A stretch of DNA of 64,000 bases from Aphrophora alni (lineage: Eukaryota > Arthropoda > Insecta > Hemiptera > Aphrophoridae), in contig OY740774.1 of NCBI GenBank assembly GCA_963513935.1, positions 82,298,890 to 82,362,889 on the forward strand, in the 5' to 3' direction. Position numbers and translations under genes: made by a program. This document shows, in pieces, positions 42,365 through 50,880 of the stretch (position 1 is its first letter; each line of letters starts with the position of its first letter). Below the pieces are notes generated by a model that had not been told where the DNA came from, searched no databases, and worked only from the letters and a program-made list of their open reading frames with translations.

Positions 42365-45300
42365 ATGAATCATTTTATGCAAGTTGAACACGCCTTTAGA
42401 GGAAGCCTAAAAACGTTTTATTTAGGTAATATGTTAGGTGTGACAGATACTTGCACGTTTTTAGAAAATAGTAAAGATAAAATGAAAAATCTTATTAGTC
42501 AAATGTTAAATGAATATGCTATTTTAAAATTTAATATTGTAGTTGAAACATCGTATGTAAAACCTTTGACAAGAGAAAGACAGTTGCGATATTTTAAAAC
42601 AAAAAATGTGCCAGTATATTTGGATTCAAATTTGGATTTAATTTTAGGAAAATTAAGTAGAAAAATATGCTACGAAGAAATTGAATACGAAGGTAAGGGC
42701 TCTGGTTGGACTTTAGAGCGAATTGATGGTATTATATTGCGTTTTAGTAGATATAATCCATTGAGTGCAAGTTCGTTCATTCCACTCCCCGATTTTATAA
42801 AAAATAAGAATGCAATTATTAATCCACGAAATTTGTATGATAATAAATGTTTTTTGTGGTCATTGTTAGTTCCATATATAACAACTGATTTAAAAAATGT
42901 ACACATTGTAAATAGACGCTATTATAATTTAGCTAACAAATTTAATGTTACAGGTATAAAATTTCCAACACCATTAAATCAAATTTCCAAATTTGAAAAA
43001 AATAATCCTAGAGTTAGTTTGAATGTTTATGGAATTAATAATGATAGGGAAGTGTTTCCATTAAGAGTATGTAGTAAAGTTAAAAGAAATCATTATGATT
43101 TATTTTTTATAACAGATGATAAAGGTTCTAGTCATTATTGTTATATTAGTGATTTTTCTCGATTAGTAAATAGTCAGATAAGTAAAAATGGCCATAAAAC
43201 AGTATTTTGTAAAAGATGTTTGTGCCATTTTACTTTAAAAAATAAACGAAAATTGTTAAAAAAGCATATATTACACTGTAAAAAAAATAAACCTCTAAAA
43301 GTGAAAATGCCTTCAGAGGGAGAAGATATTTTAAAATTCAAAAATTTTAATCGCAAATTTCGCATACCTTTTGTAATATATGCAGATTTTGAATGTTTAT
43401 TAAGAAATGTAGATCAAAAAGTGAGTGTAAATACAAAATTAAATGATATCCACGAACCTATGTCTTTTGGTATATATTTGGTTGTCGATGGAAATTTACC
43501 CGAATATATTTTGAGTGAATTACCTAACAAACCGATTATATATCGTGGAAAAGATGCAGCGAAAAAATTTATGACTCATCTTATATCAATTGCAAATACA
43601 ATTGGGGAGATTTATAAACAAAAGAAACCCATAAAAAAAATGAGTGATGTTGAAAAGTTAAAATTTAGAATGGCTACTAATTGTGAAGCATGTGATTGTG
43701 AATTTAGCATGCTTAATACAGCAGTGCGTGATCACTGTCATGTTACTGGTAATTTTAGATCAGTTTTATGCAATTCTTGCAATTTACAAAGAATTAATCA
43801 AAAATTTCTCCCAATATTTATACACGGTAGTTCAAATTATGACAGTCATTTTATTGTTCGACAATTGGGTTGTGATTCACAAGATATTAATGTAATTCCT
43901 AATACTAGCGAAAAATACATAACTTTTTCCAAAAAAACTATTAATGGAATTACATTAAGATTTATTGATACATTCAAATTTATGAGTTCCAGTTTAAGTA
44001 AATTGACTAATAATCTACCGCGTAATAAATTTAATCATACAAGTAAACATTTTTCTGAAAATGATATGCCACTTGTAACAAGGAAAGGTGTATATCCCTA
44101 TAATTACACCGATTCTTGGAACAAGTTGGAAGAAGTTGAACTACCGTCTAAAGATAAATTTTATAATCACCTTGAAGCAAACGATATATCAGATGCAGAC
44201 TATGAACATGCAATAACTGTATGGAATCATTTTAAATGTACAACTTTAGGAGAATATAGCGATTTGTATTTGCTTATTGATATTTTGTTGTTGTGTGATG
44301 TGTTTGAGAATTTTAGAAGTTTATCTATTGAAAATTATGGCTTAGATTGTGCATATTATTACACATTACCAGGTTTAACGTTTGATGCTATGCTTAAATT
44401 CACTAAAATTGAATTGGAATTATTCCAAGATTATGACAAATATCTTTTTATTGAAAATGGGATTAGAGGTGGAATAACTACATGTGTAACTAGACATGCT
44501 GAAGCCAACAATCCGTTGCAAAATAATTATAAATCAGACACACCTCCATCTTGTTTGATTTACATTGACGCCACCAATCTATATGGTTTTAGCATGATGA
44601 GACCTTTACCATTTAAATCCTTCAAATGGGTAACAAAAAATTTGCATTCCTTCAATGTCATGTCCATTCCAGATGATTCACCAATTGGTTATATCCTAGA
44701 AGTTGATGTAGAATACCCCACATCACTTCATTCCCAACACAATGAACTTCCTTTCCTACCTGAAATTAAATGTCCTTTAGGTAGTAAGCAAGCTAAATTG
44801 CTAACCACTCTAGAACCAAAGAAGAAGTATGTGTGTCATTATGTAAATTTAAAACAAGCGTTAAACCATGGTTTAGTTCTTACAAAAATACATAGAATTA
44901 TGCGATTCAAACAAAGTCCTTGGTTGGCGTCATATGTTTTATACAACACACAAAAAAGACAAAATGCAAAAAATGATTTTGAAAAAGATTTTTATAAATT
45001 TGTAATAAATGCAATGTTTGGTAAAACTATTGAAAATATTAGAAAAAGAAAGAACCTAAAACTTGTAAACACAACAAGAAAATTAAATAAATTAATTAGT
45101 CAACCATCGTTTTTGAATCGTATAATTTATGATCAATCGCTCTGTGCTGTAGAATTACAAAAAGAGTCACTTTATTTCAATAAGCCAATATATATAGGTT
45201 TTACTGTATTGGAAATAAGTAAAACTCATATGTATGAAATGCATTATGATGTGATGAAAAGTATGTACAAATCTAATCTTAATTTACTCTATATGGATAC

Positions 45301-45835
45301 AGATGGACTTTTTTATAAAATTTTTACAGACAATTTTTATTTGGATATAAAACAAAATTTAGCTGTTAGAAAATATTTTGACATGTCAGACCTTCCTGTC
45401 ACACATGAAGGTTATTTTAATGATAATGAAAAAAAATTAGGATGTTTTAAAGATGAGTGTAAAGGTGTTGGTCTATTAGAGTTTGTCGGGCTAAGAGCTA
45501 AATTATATACTTTTAAAACCGTAAATGATGTTACAAAAAAAGCCAAAGGGATAACCAAAGCCGCTCTTAAGACTATCCAGTTTGAGGATTATAAAAATTG
45601 TTTGAAATCTTTTATTAATATAAGAAAAAGTATTGTAACATTTAGATCAAAAAAACACATTGTACAAACAATAACAGTGGATAAATTGGCTCTTAGTGCT
45701 GACGATGATAAGAGATTTATTTGTGACGATGGTATTACAACATTAGCCTATGGTCATTTTTTATTAAAAGAATTGCTCAAAAATCAAATGTCAAAAGATT
45801 TAATGAATGATGGTGACAGTGATGAAACGAATTAA
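42365..45835 (+). CDS. polB: protein-primed family B DNA polymerase
   Basis: 1,156 aa, the usual length for Polintons. A Zn-finger-like C-X2-C...H...C lies about 280-305. Exonuclease motif I (YADFEC) near 339-344. An endonuclease VII-type HNH-like zinc insertion (CEACDC...DHCHVTG...LCNSC) near 440-475. Polymerase motif A (YIDATNLYG) near 733, motif B (KFVINAMFGK) near 877 and motif C (YMDTDG) near 975. It should replicate the linear genome from the inverted termini with a protein primer. The frame is intact. Poly(A) signals follow at 45852 and 45875. Confidence 0.97.
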   Translation: MNHFMQVEHAFRGSLKTFYLGNMLGVTDTCTFLENSKDKMKNLISQMLNEYAILKFNIVVETSYVKPLTRERQLRYFKTKNVPVYLDSNLDLILGKLSRKICYEEIEYEGKGSGWTLERIDGIILRFSRYNPLSASSFIPLPDFIKNKNAIINPRNLYDNKCFLWSLLVPYITTDLKNVHIVNRRYYNLANKFNVTGIKFPTPLNQISKFEKNNPRVSLNVYGINNDREVFPLRVCSKVKRNHYDLFFITDDKGSSHYCYISDFSRLVNSQISKNGHKTVFCKRCLCHFTLKNKRKLLKKHILHCKKNKPLKVKMPSEGEDILKFKNFNRKFRIPFVIYADFECLLRNVDQKVSVNTKLNDIHEPMSFGIYLVVDGNLPEYILSELPNKPIIYRGKDAAKKFMTHLISIANTIGEIYKQKKPIKKMSDVEKLKFRMATNCEACDCEFSMLNTAVRDHCHVTGNFRSVLCNSCNLQRINQKFLPIFIHGSSNYDSHFIVRQLGCDSQDINVIPNTSEKYITFSKKTINGITLRFIDTFKFMSSSLSKLTNNLPRNKFNHTSKHFSENDMPLVTRKGVYPYNYTDSWNKLEEVELPSKDKFYNHLEANDISDADYEHAITVWNHFKCTTLGEYSDLYLLIDILLLCDVFENFRSLSIENYGLDCAYYYTLPGLTFDAMLKFTKIELELFQDYDKYLFIENGIRGGITTCVTRHAEANNPLQNNYKSDTPPSCLIYIDATNLYGFSMMRPLPFKSFKWVTKNLHSFNVMSIPDDSPIGYILEVDVEYPTSLHSQHNELPFLPEIKCPLGSKQAKLLTTLEPKKKYVCHYVNLKQALNHGLVLTKIHRIMRFKQSPWLASYVLYNTQKRQNAKNDFEKDFYKFVINAMFGKTIENIRKRKNLKLVNTTRKLNKLISQPSFLNRIIYDQSLCAVELQKESLYFNKPIYIGFTVLEISKTHMYEMHYDVMKSMYKSNLNLLYMDTDGLFYKIFTDNFYLDIKQNLAVRKYFDMSDLPVTHEGYFNDNEKKLGCFKDECKGVGLLEFVGLRAKLYTFKTVNDVTKKAKGITKAALKTIQFEDYKNCLKSFINIRKSIVTFRSKKHIVQTITVDKLALSADDDKRFICDDGITTLAYGHFLLKELLKNQMSKDLMNDGDSDETN

Positions 45836-45851
45836 ATGTATTAAAGTGTAA

Positions 45852-45889
45852 AATAAAGAAACATATGTTATGTAAATAAAAGTTTTATT
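45852..45889. terminator. convergent poly(A) signals between PolB and the capsid gene
   Basis: AATAAA on the plus strand at 45852-45857 and 45875-45880, and on the minus strand at 45884-45889 (TTTATT as written). The 71-base gap between the two stops thus ends transcription from both sides. Confidence 0.8.
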
Positions 45890-45906
45890 AGTTTAAAATA
45901 ATTTTT

Positions 45907-47106
45907 CTACATTATTTTTTTAACAATTCCTGAAAGTGGTGTGTATTGGACAAGAGCATCATGAATAATTAGACAATAACAGGCTGTGCTGGCTGGAAAA
46001 TCTTCAGCAGTTTGTAGTTCAAGTCTTACATCTAATGAACCTGTTTTTAATGTATCCACCTGCTTCGAACAGTCAATTACAAATAATGGCGTTTTTTGGA
46101 GAAAAACAAGTTTGTCAAGAAAAGGTTGATCATCACTTCCTTGGTAATATGATGACTGAAATTTGCTATAAAAATCATATATAATTGCTTTGTTTCCATT
46201 TATATTATCATAAGGATAATATTTTGAATTTAAATAGAGTTTAATGTTCTCAATCTTGCAAAAATCAAAATGACCGGCGATATGTGTATAGCTATCTTTT
46301 TTTCCTGTTTGAAATCCAATAATTACATATCGCGGTTTCTCTAACATAGACGAAGTTTTAACAGTCCAAGTTTGATTTTTTGACGATGGTAGAACAGGAT
46401 AATCATGTAGTTGCCAGCGTCTGAAAGCTAACGATATTGGTCGGTCTTGATCCGTCATTTTCAATAAAGACAATTTTATTTCATCATCAACTCGCACGTA
46501 AGGAATTTTCCATACAATTTTAGATATATTTATTTTAAAAGGTGTTGATACTGCAGTTTTTTGAAGAATTGCATTTTTGTCTGTAGAAGATCGTAATAAA
46601 ACTAATTCTTGTTTAACATTTAAAATAATGTGTTTATAATCTTCGGCGAAACCAAGCCAAAGTCTTAGTGGTATGCAATAAGAAAAAGTACCTTTGTCTG
46701 ATAAAGACGATGTGTCTGTTGACCATCCAGAATTCTTGATTAAATTTCCTTCACCAGGCCGCAATGTTAAAATATTTTTCATAGTTGTTGTAATACCAAC
46801 ATTTTTAACTCTGTCTATTTCTGTTCCGCATAATTCATAACGTATTTCTTCAAACATAAATGCTATTGCATTGCTAATAAGTTCGGTAGAAGTATCAATA
46901 GTTTCATCATCTTTTACTATTTTACCTTCTATTAATAAAAAACTTTTACTGGGTAATGTATACACATCCTGTTGGTGTACAGGTATTCTAATTTCATCAC
47001 TATTACCATATGAATTAGAAGAGTATGGATTATGTGAATGCCATTCATAATCTATAATAGAATCATTGTTAATAATTTGCGAATTAATATTTAATATTTG
47101 ATCCAT
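45907..47106 (-). CDS. probable major capsid (hexon-like) protein
   Basis: 399 aa. The N-terminus contains DEIRIPVHQQDVYTLPSKSF and FLLIEGKI, an opening I associate with Polinton/adintovirus capsid proteins. The rest is rich in predicted beta strands, as expected for a double jelly-roll, though 399 aa is on the short side. Context supports it: it lies in the late, virion block together with protease, ATPase and penton-like genes. No catalytic motif is visible. The call rests on pattern memory and position; a structure prediction would settle it. Confidence 0.6.
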   Translation of the reverse strand: MDQILNINSQIINNDSIIDYEWHSHNPYSSNSYGNSDEIRIPVHQQDVYTLPSKSFLLIEGKIVKDDETIDTSTELISNAIAFMFEEIRYELCGTEIDRVKNVGITTTMKNILTLRPGEGNLIKNSGWSTDTSSLSDKGTFSYCIPLRLWLGFAEDYKHIILNVKQELVLLRSSTDKNAILQKTAVSTPFKINISKIVWKIPYVRVDDEIKLSLLKMTDQDRPISLAFRRWQLHDYPVLPSSKNQTWTVKTSSMLEKPRYVIIGFQTGKKDSYTHIAGHFDFCKIENIKLYLNSKYYPYDNINGNKAIIYDFYSKFQSSYYQGSDDQPFLDKLVFLQKTPLFVIDCSKQVDTLKTGSLDVRLELQTAEDFPASTACYCLIIHDALVQYTPLSGIVKKIM

Positions 47107-47370
47107 AATTGCTATTTAATTTATAACCAGGGAGGGATTTAAGAAATAATTGATTACTCAATGTTAACTCTTCAAGTTTCGGTCGGCGAATGATTTTGGT
47201 TGGACTTATTTGCAAATTATATTTTGGAATGTGAGTTGCTGTAAATACAAAACCCATGTTCAACTTGTATGAAGTCTACTTTAACACTGATGATAGGAAA
47301 AAATAAATCTTATAAATGAAAACAAAAAAATACAATTATAATATTTTATTTTATATAAAAATACATTTTC

Positions 47371-47685
47371 TTATAACCATCGCTCCCCCACCTGAGCCTC
47401 CACATCGTCTATGGGTGTAAAATGTTCATAAAATGATATCGGTGTCACCGCCACCTGCATCCCACTTCTATCAAATAAGGTCTGGATTTCTCTTTGGTGT
47501 TGATCGCTGCAAATAACCACAGCGGCAGCCTCCACATCCTTCTTAAAAGTTAGAAGAAATTCTTCCTCCGTTACAAATGACTTGACGGGTTTCAAAAACC
47601 CGCCAAACGCCCACATCTTTTCTCTGTTGATGTACAATATGTCTACAAAGACATTGTTCCTACAACAAATAGTCAATGTAGCCAT
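47371..47685 (-). CDS. small Polinton protein of unknown function, copy 1 of a tandem pair
   Basis: 104 aa. About half identical to the 112-aa product of 47966-48304, sharing LTIC.RNNVFV, KMWAFGG(F/Y)LKPVKS and IDDVEA(Q/E)VGE. No family recognised. It has its own TATA box (47724-47731) 39 bases before the ATG and a poly(A) signal at 47345-47350. The whole transcription unit is duplicated. Confidence 0.8.
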   Translation of the reverse strand: MATLTICCRNNVFVDILYINREKMWAFGGFLKPVKSFVTEEEFLLTFKKDVEAAAVVICSDQHQREIQTLFDRSGMQVAVTPISFYEHFTPIDDVEAQVGERWL

Positions 47686-47723
47686 GATGAGAAATAGGAT
47701 AAAAATGAATTCTAAATCAACGG

Positions 47724-47731
47724 TATTTATA
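47724..47731 (-). promoter_or_regulatory. TATA box of small tandem gene copy 1
   Basis: TATAAATA on the minus strand inside AAGTATAAATACC, followed by GATTTAGAATTCAT. The same block lies at the same distance before copy 2. Confidence 0.75.
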
Positions 47732-47965
47732 CTTATAAAATATCTTTAACACCCCCACTATTCTGGAAAAACAACAATCTTTAACCTTTAAGTTTTCAAG
47801 CTGATGCAATGTCAAGACAAGGTTGACTACAATCACATTTTTTCCTCGAAGCAACCAAACAATCTGATGCAATACTTTTAGAATGTTAAGCCAAGGTTGA
47901 CTAAGAATATAAATGAAAACAAAAAAAATACATTTTATAATATTTTTTATTACATAAAAATACAA

Positions 47966-48304
47966 TCAATCTACTTCCATGGGCTGAGGCACCCAACATT
48001 CGCCCACTTCAGCTTCTACATCGTCTATCATTTCGATATGTGTGAAAAATGAAGCCGGTGTTATCTTGATTCCTACTTCAATTTTATCAAAAAGCGCTTG
48101 AAGTTCTTTTAAATGCTTGTCACTTGCGATGATTGTCGAATTTTTAGCGTCCACATCGTTCTTGAAAATAAAGACGAACTCGTCAGCCGAAACATATGAT
48201 TTGACGGGTTTTAAATACCCACCAAACGCCCACATCTTTTTCTGATTTACCATCAAAATTTCTACAAAAACATTATTTCTGTTACAGATGGTTAAAGATG
48301 ACAT
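47966..48304 (-). CDS. small Polinton protein of unknown function, copy 2 of a tandem pair
   Basis: 112 aa from the ATG at 48304; the frame stays open upstream to 48394 but without an ATG, and the TATA box at 48343-48350 sets the start. Paralogue of 47371-47685, with a seven-residue C-terminal extension ending in MEVD. Poly(A) signal at 47946-47951. Both proteins have conserved Trp and Gly positions and acidic ends but no recognised domain. Confidence 0.82.
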   Translation of the reverse strand: MSSLTICNRNNVFVEILMVNQKKMWAFGGYLKPVKSYVSADEFVFIFKNDVDAKNSTIIASDKHLKELQALFDKIEVGIKITPASFFTHIEMIDDVEAEVGECWVPQPMEVD

Positions 48305-48342
48305 TGTTGAAAGTTGGATAAATATGAATTCTAAATCGTTGG

Positions 48343-48350
48343 TATTTATA
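48343..48350 (-). promoter_or_regulatory. TATA box of small tandem gene copy 2
   Basis: TATAAATA on the minus strand, 39 bases before the ATG, with the same flanks as copy 1. Confidence 0.75.
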
Positions 48351-48389
48351 CTTGACTTTTTAACCTTGGAAATACTATTCTGAGAAGAC

Positions 48390-48620
48390 AACAATATTTA
48401 ACCTTTAAGTTTTCAAGCTGATGCAATGTTGAGACAAGGTTAGCTAGAACCACTTTTTCCGTGAGGCAGGCCAAACAAGCTGATGTAATATTTTTAAATG
48501 TCAAGGCAAGACCGGCTACAAACAAGTTCTTTCCTTGAGAGTAATCAAAACAAGCTAATGCAAATAACTTTGAATGTCAAGCAGGCAAACAAATTATAAC
48601 TGGTTTTTGAATGTTGAAAC
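48390..48620. repeat. short degenerate direct repeats upstream of the tandem genes
   Basis: AACAAGCTGATGCAAT-type units followed by TTGAATGTCAAG and ACAAGGTTG(A)CTA recur three or four times here and twice at 47795-47905. The segment TTAACCTTTAAGTTTTCAAG at 47778 and 48399 marks the duplicated upstream region. Confidence 0.65.
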
Positions 48621-48645
48621 AAGGTTGACAAGATTGAAAATGTTG

Positions 48646-49350
48646 TCATGCGCTTCTTAGGTGTAGACGGATTATTATATTTTCATCTCTGAAATTTACT
48701 AACTTTTCATATTGATCTTCTAATCTGACATTGATTTTATGTAACAGTCCTCTAGCGTTTATAGGCAAGTAAATTACGTTTGTAGGTTTTTCGACTATTT
48801 TGAATCCAGGTTCTACAACAGGATAAAATTCGTGTAATACGTGGCCTTCAATTCCATCCTTATATGACCCCCTAATTACATCGCATACAACCCTAATTAC
48901 ATCCACTTTGACAATAGCTGCTTGATTGGTTGATGTTTGCCATTTATTTTCAGGCACTTCATCCGCATCTTCAAAACCTAATAAAGATGCTATACTATCT
49001 TTTTTAAAAAAAATACGTTTATTACAAAAAACTTCAGTTTTTAAAGTATTATTATTTGCTTTAATAACAAGTTTTGTCGGTGTTTCATTAGGAGATTCTT
49101 TGTTCTTTTTTTGCAGTTCATTTTTTAAAAAGTCGTTTATATCATCAATTTCATATGTTCCTTCTGGAAATACGATTTCTTCAGAGTTTCCATAATAAAA
49201 TTTATCGTTAATACCTTTCTCTATATTTGGGATAGAATTGTAGGTCATTAGATCGACCAATCCTATTTCCCATTTTAATGATGAAGACAAATCGATGGGA
49301 GGAAAAAATTCGCATGTAAATTCCGAACTCCTACCAGATATACAAATCAT
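48646..49350 (-). CDS. probable minor capsid (penton-like) protein
   Basis: 234 aa from the ATG at 49350, which overlaps the protease stop as ATGA; the longer open frame to 49389 has no ATG. It contains VDLMTYNSIPNI, FPEGTYEIDDI and ANNNTLK, which I associate with the conserved Polinton minor capsid protein, and its beta-strand pattern suits a single jelly-roll. It would form the five-fold vertices. Named from pattern memory and from the late-gene context rather than a search. Confidence 0.6.
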   Translation of the reverse strand: MICISGRSSEFTCEFFPPIDLSSSLKWEIGLVDLMTYNSIPNIEKGINDKFYYGNSEEIVFPEGTYEIDDINDFLKNELQKKNKESPNETPTKLVIKANNNTLKTEVFCNKRIFFKKDSIASLLGFEDADEVPENKWQTSTNQAAIVKVDVIRVVCDVIRGSYKDGIEGHVLHEFYPVVEPGFKIVEKPTNVIYLPINARGLLHKINVRLEDQYEKLVNFRDENIIIRLHLRSA

Positions 49351-49751
49351 GACTGAGATGCGAGAAAGTTCAAACACAAATGACCACAATTTACAGATTT
49401 AAATTTTTGAAATTTTTTATAATTGAATTTAATAATTACTCGTTCTTTTGAATTCAAATATTTTTCCAATTCAACAGGCGGTCTTAAATTTCCAAAACTG
49501 TCAAAATATTGAACAATATTTTTTCGTTTTTTGTAACAAACCCAATGTGTACCATCTCCTCTGAAACTGTCAAGATTAATTATAGCTGATTCATTATCTA
49601 ATACAAATCCTGGCAATGTATCACGCATGAACACTCCTCTGAAGTATGGTATTTTTAATATATTAGCGTAAGTTAATAATTCTAATGTTGATAATGGTTT
49701 ATTGGCAATAGAATTGATTATTTTCGTCGAGTACTGCGCTTCTTTTTTTTT
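49347..49751 (-). CDS. adenovirus-type cysteine protease, no ATG at its 5' end
   Basis: The open frame is 134 codons. Catalytic residues are visible: His in GTHWVCY, Asp in YFDSFGN and Cys in NCGHLCLNF, with FRGVFMRD before them. The conserved N-terminal part (NKPLSTLELL...) lies upstream of the first ATG (in FMRD), so starting at that ATG would remove it. The frame opens inside the A-run at the end of the PLA2 gene, which it overlaps by 34 bases in the -1 frame. Translation by frameshifting from PLA2, a non-AUG start or splicing are the options. The enzyme should mature virion proteins. Confidence 0.85.
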   Translation of the reverse strand, partial: KKKEAQYSTKIINSIANKPLSTLELLTYANILKIPYFRGVFMRDTLPGFVLDNESAIINLDSFRGDGTHWVCYKKRKNIVQYFDSFGNLRPPVELEKYLNSKERVIIKFNYKKFQKFKSVNCGHLCLNFLASQS

Positions 49752-50242
49752 TTAACTGTTTGCCCACTGCCTCTGTATGGTCTAACATATAAACCTTTTC
49801 CTTCTAGGTGGGTTACTTTTTTTTTAATAGTCTCAAGCATTTTTTTAATTTTTGTAGTCGAATTGTTTTTATTTTTTCTCTTCTTAGAGCCACCACCAAA
49901 TTTATTTTTTGCCTTCATTATATTAGTCACCGCCCACGCTACACTTTTTTCCCCTAAACTGCTATCTTTAGCGTTTACTCTCTCCCAAGCTCTCTCGGCA
50001 AGCTCTTTATCAGCAATGGCTCGATTTTTACTATCACTATATTTATTATATGCTATATCGTGAATTTTACATGCAGAGTCTAATTTATTAATTCCAACAT
50101 CACCGCGTTTTAAACGCTTACTCAAATTTGTTCCAGGCCCACAATATTGATAACCCGGAATATGTAGTTCAAAAGGCAAAATGTCAATAGCTTTATTTAC
50201 AATATCACCAAAAAGACCACGACCTCGCCGTTGAGTGTACAT
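49718..50242 (-). CDS. virion phospholipase A2-like protein
   Basis: 174 aa. The calcium-loop motif YCGPGT at 33-38 and the catalytic His-Asp pair at 61-62 (CKIHDIAY) match the PLA2 domain of parvovirus VP1 and of some Polintons. The C-terminal half is very basic. LEGKG at 146-150 fits the adenovirus protease cleavage pattern (M/I/L)XGX-G, so it may be matured by the downstream protease, like adenovirus core proteins. It likely helps virions leave endosomes. The last 34 bases overlap the protease frame. Confidence 0.85.
   Translation of the reverse strand: MYTQRRGRGLFGDIVNKAIDILPFELHIPGYQYCGPGTNLSKRLKRGDVGINKLDSACKIHDIAYNKYSDSKNRAIADKELAERAWERVNAKDSSLGEKSVAWAVTNIMKAKNKFGGGSKKRKNKNNSTTKIKKMLETIKKKVTHLEGKGLYVRPYRGSGQTVKKKKKRSTRRK
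49742..49753 (-). promoter_or_regulatory. A11G tract with in-register -1 slippery heptamer A AAA AAG
   Basis: On the minus strand eleven A precede G near the end of the PLA2 frame (codons gtt aaa aaa aaa aag). The final A AAA AAG is in X XXY YYZ register and a -1 slip enters exactly the protease frame. Polymerase slippage on the A-run would have the same effect. Confidence 0.55.
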
Positions 50243-50254
50243 TTTTAAAATAAA

Positions 50255-50878
50255 TTATATACTAGTTTGCAATAATGTTTTATACCAATCATTATATGTC
50301 AAAACACTTTTAGATGTACCAGTTAGACTATTAACGTACGACATATACAACAAACTTAAAACTTTTCGCAAAGATACCGCATCTCCAAGATCTGATGTTT
50401 TTACATTCATTAGGCGGTTATTATGTAAATTAATATCCTTATCCCTCATATAGACATGATTGGTTAAATAACCCAAAGTAATTACATCTTTTTCCGTCTC
50501 CGGACTTGCGATGTTCTGCAATTTTTTATTTTCAAACGAGAAATGACCTTCTCGAGTTTTTATAGGAATTGCATATTGATTGAAATATTTTTTTGTTACA
50601 ACATCATTATCCTCTGTTGGTGGTGCGATGTTACATATTTTTCTATTTTTACCATCATATATTTCTTTATTTTCACTATTAAATGACAAACATTCGTTTC
50701 TCATTGTTTTTAAATTCACTCCATCTGTATCAAGTAATGGTTCATGAACATTACATAATCTCTTATTTTGTATATTATAATCACCATTTATAGTTATTTC
50801 AAAGCCTCTACCAGCTGGACCCTGAAGACCCCTCTGTCTTGAAAATTTAGAATGTCGTCCAAATTTATCTACACTCAT
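50255..50878 (-). CDS. fibre-like repeat protein with a collagen-like start
   Basis: 207 aa. A short Gly-X-Y-like start (GLQGPAGRG, about 17-25) is followed by four ~40-residue repeats of the type R(L/I)xN(V/I)xxPxxxxD(V/A)VTxxY (near KRLCNV, RKICNI, KKLQNI, NRLMNV). Such repeats resemble those in trimeric phage tail fibres. A trimeric fibre or vertex spike is inferred. It lies 2 bases after the stop of the preceding gene and 12 bases before the PLA2 start in the late block. Confidence 0.65.
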   Translation of the reverse strand: MSVDKFGRHSKFSRQRGLQGPAGRGFEITINGDYNIQNKRLCNVHEPLLDTDGVNLKTMRNECLSFNSENKEIYDGKNRKICNIAPPTEDNDVVTKKYFNQYAIPIKTREGHFSFENKKLQNIASPETEKDVITLGYLTNHVYMRDKDINLHNNRLMNVKTSDLGDAVSLRKVLSLLYMSYVNSLTGTSKSVLTYNDWYKTLLQTSI

Positions 50879-50880
50879 TT

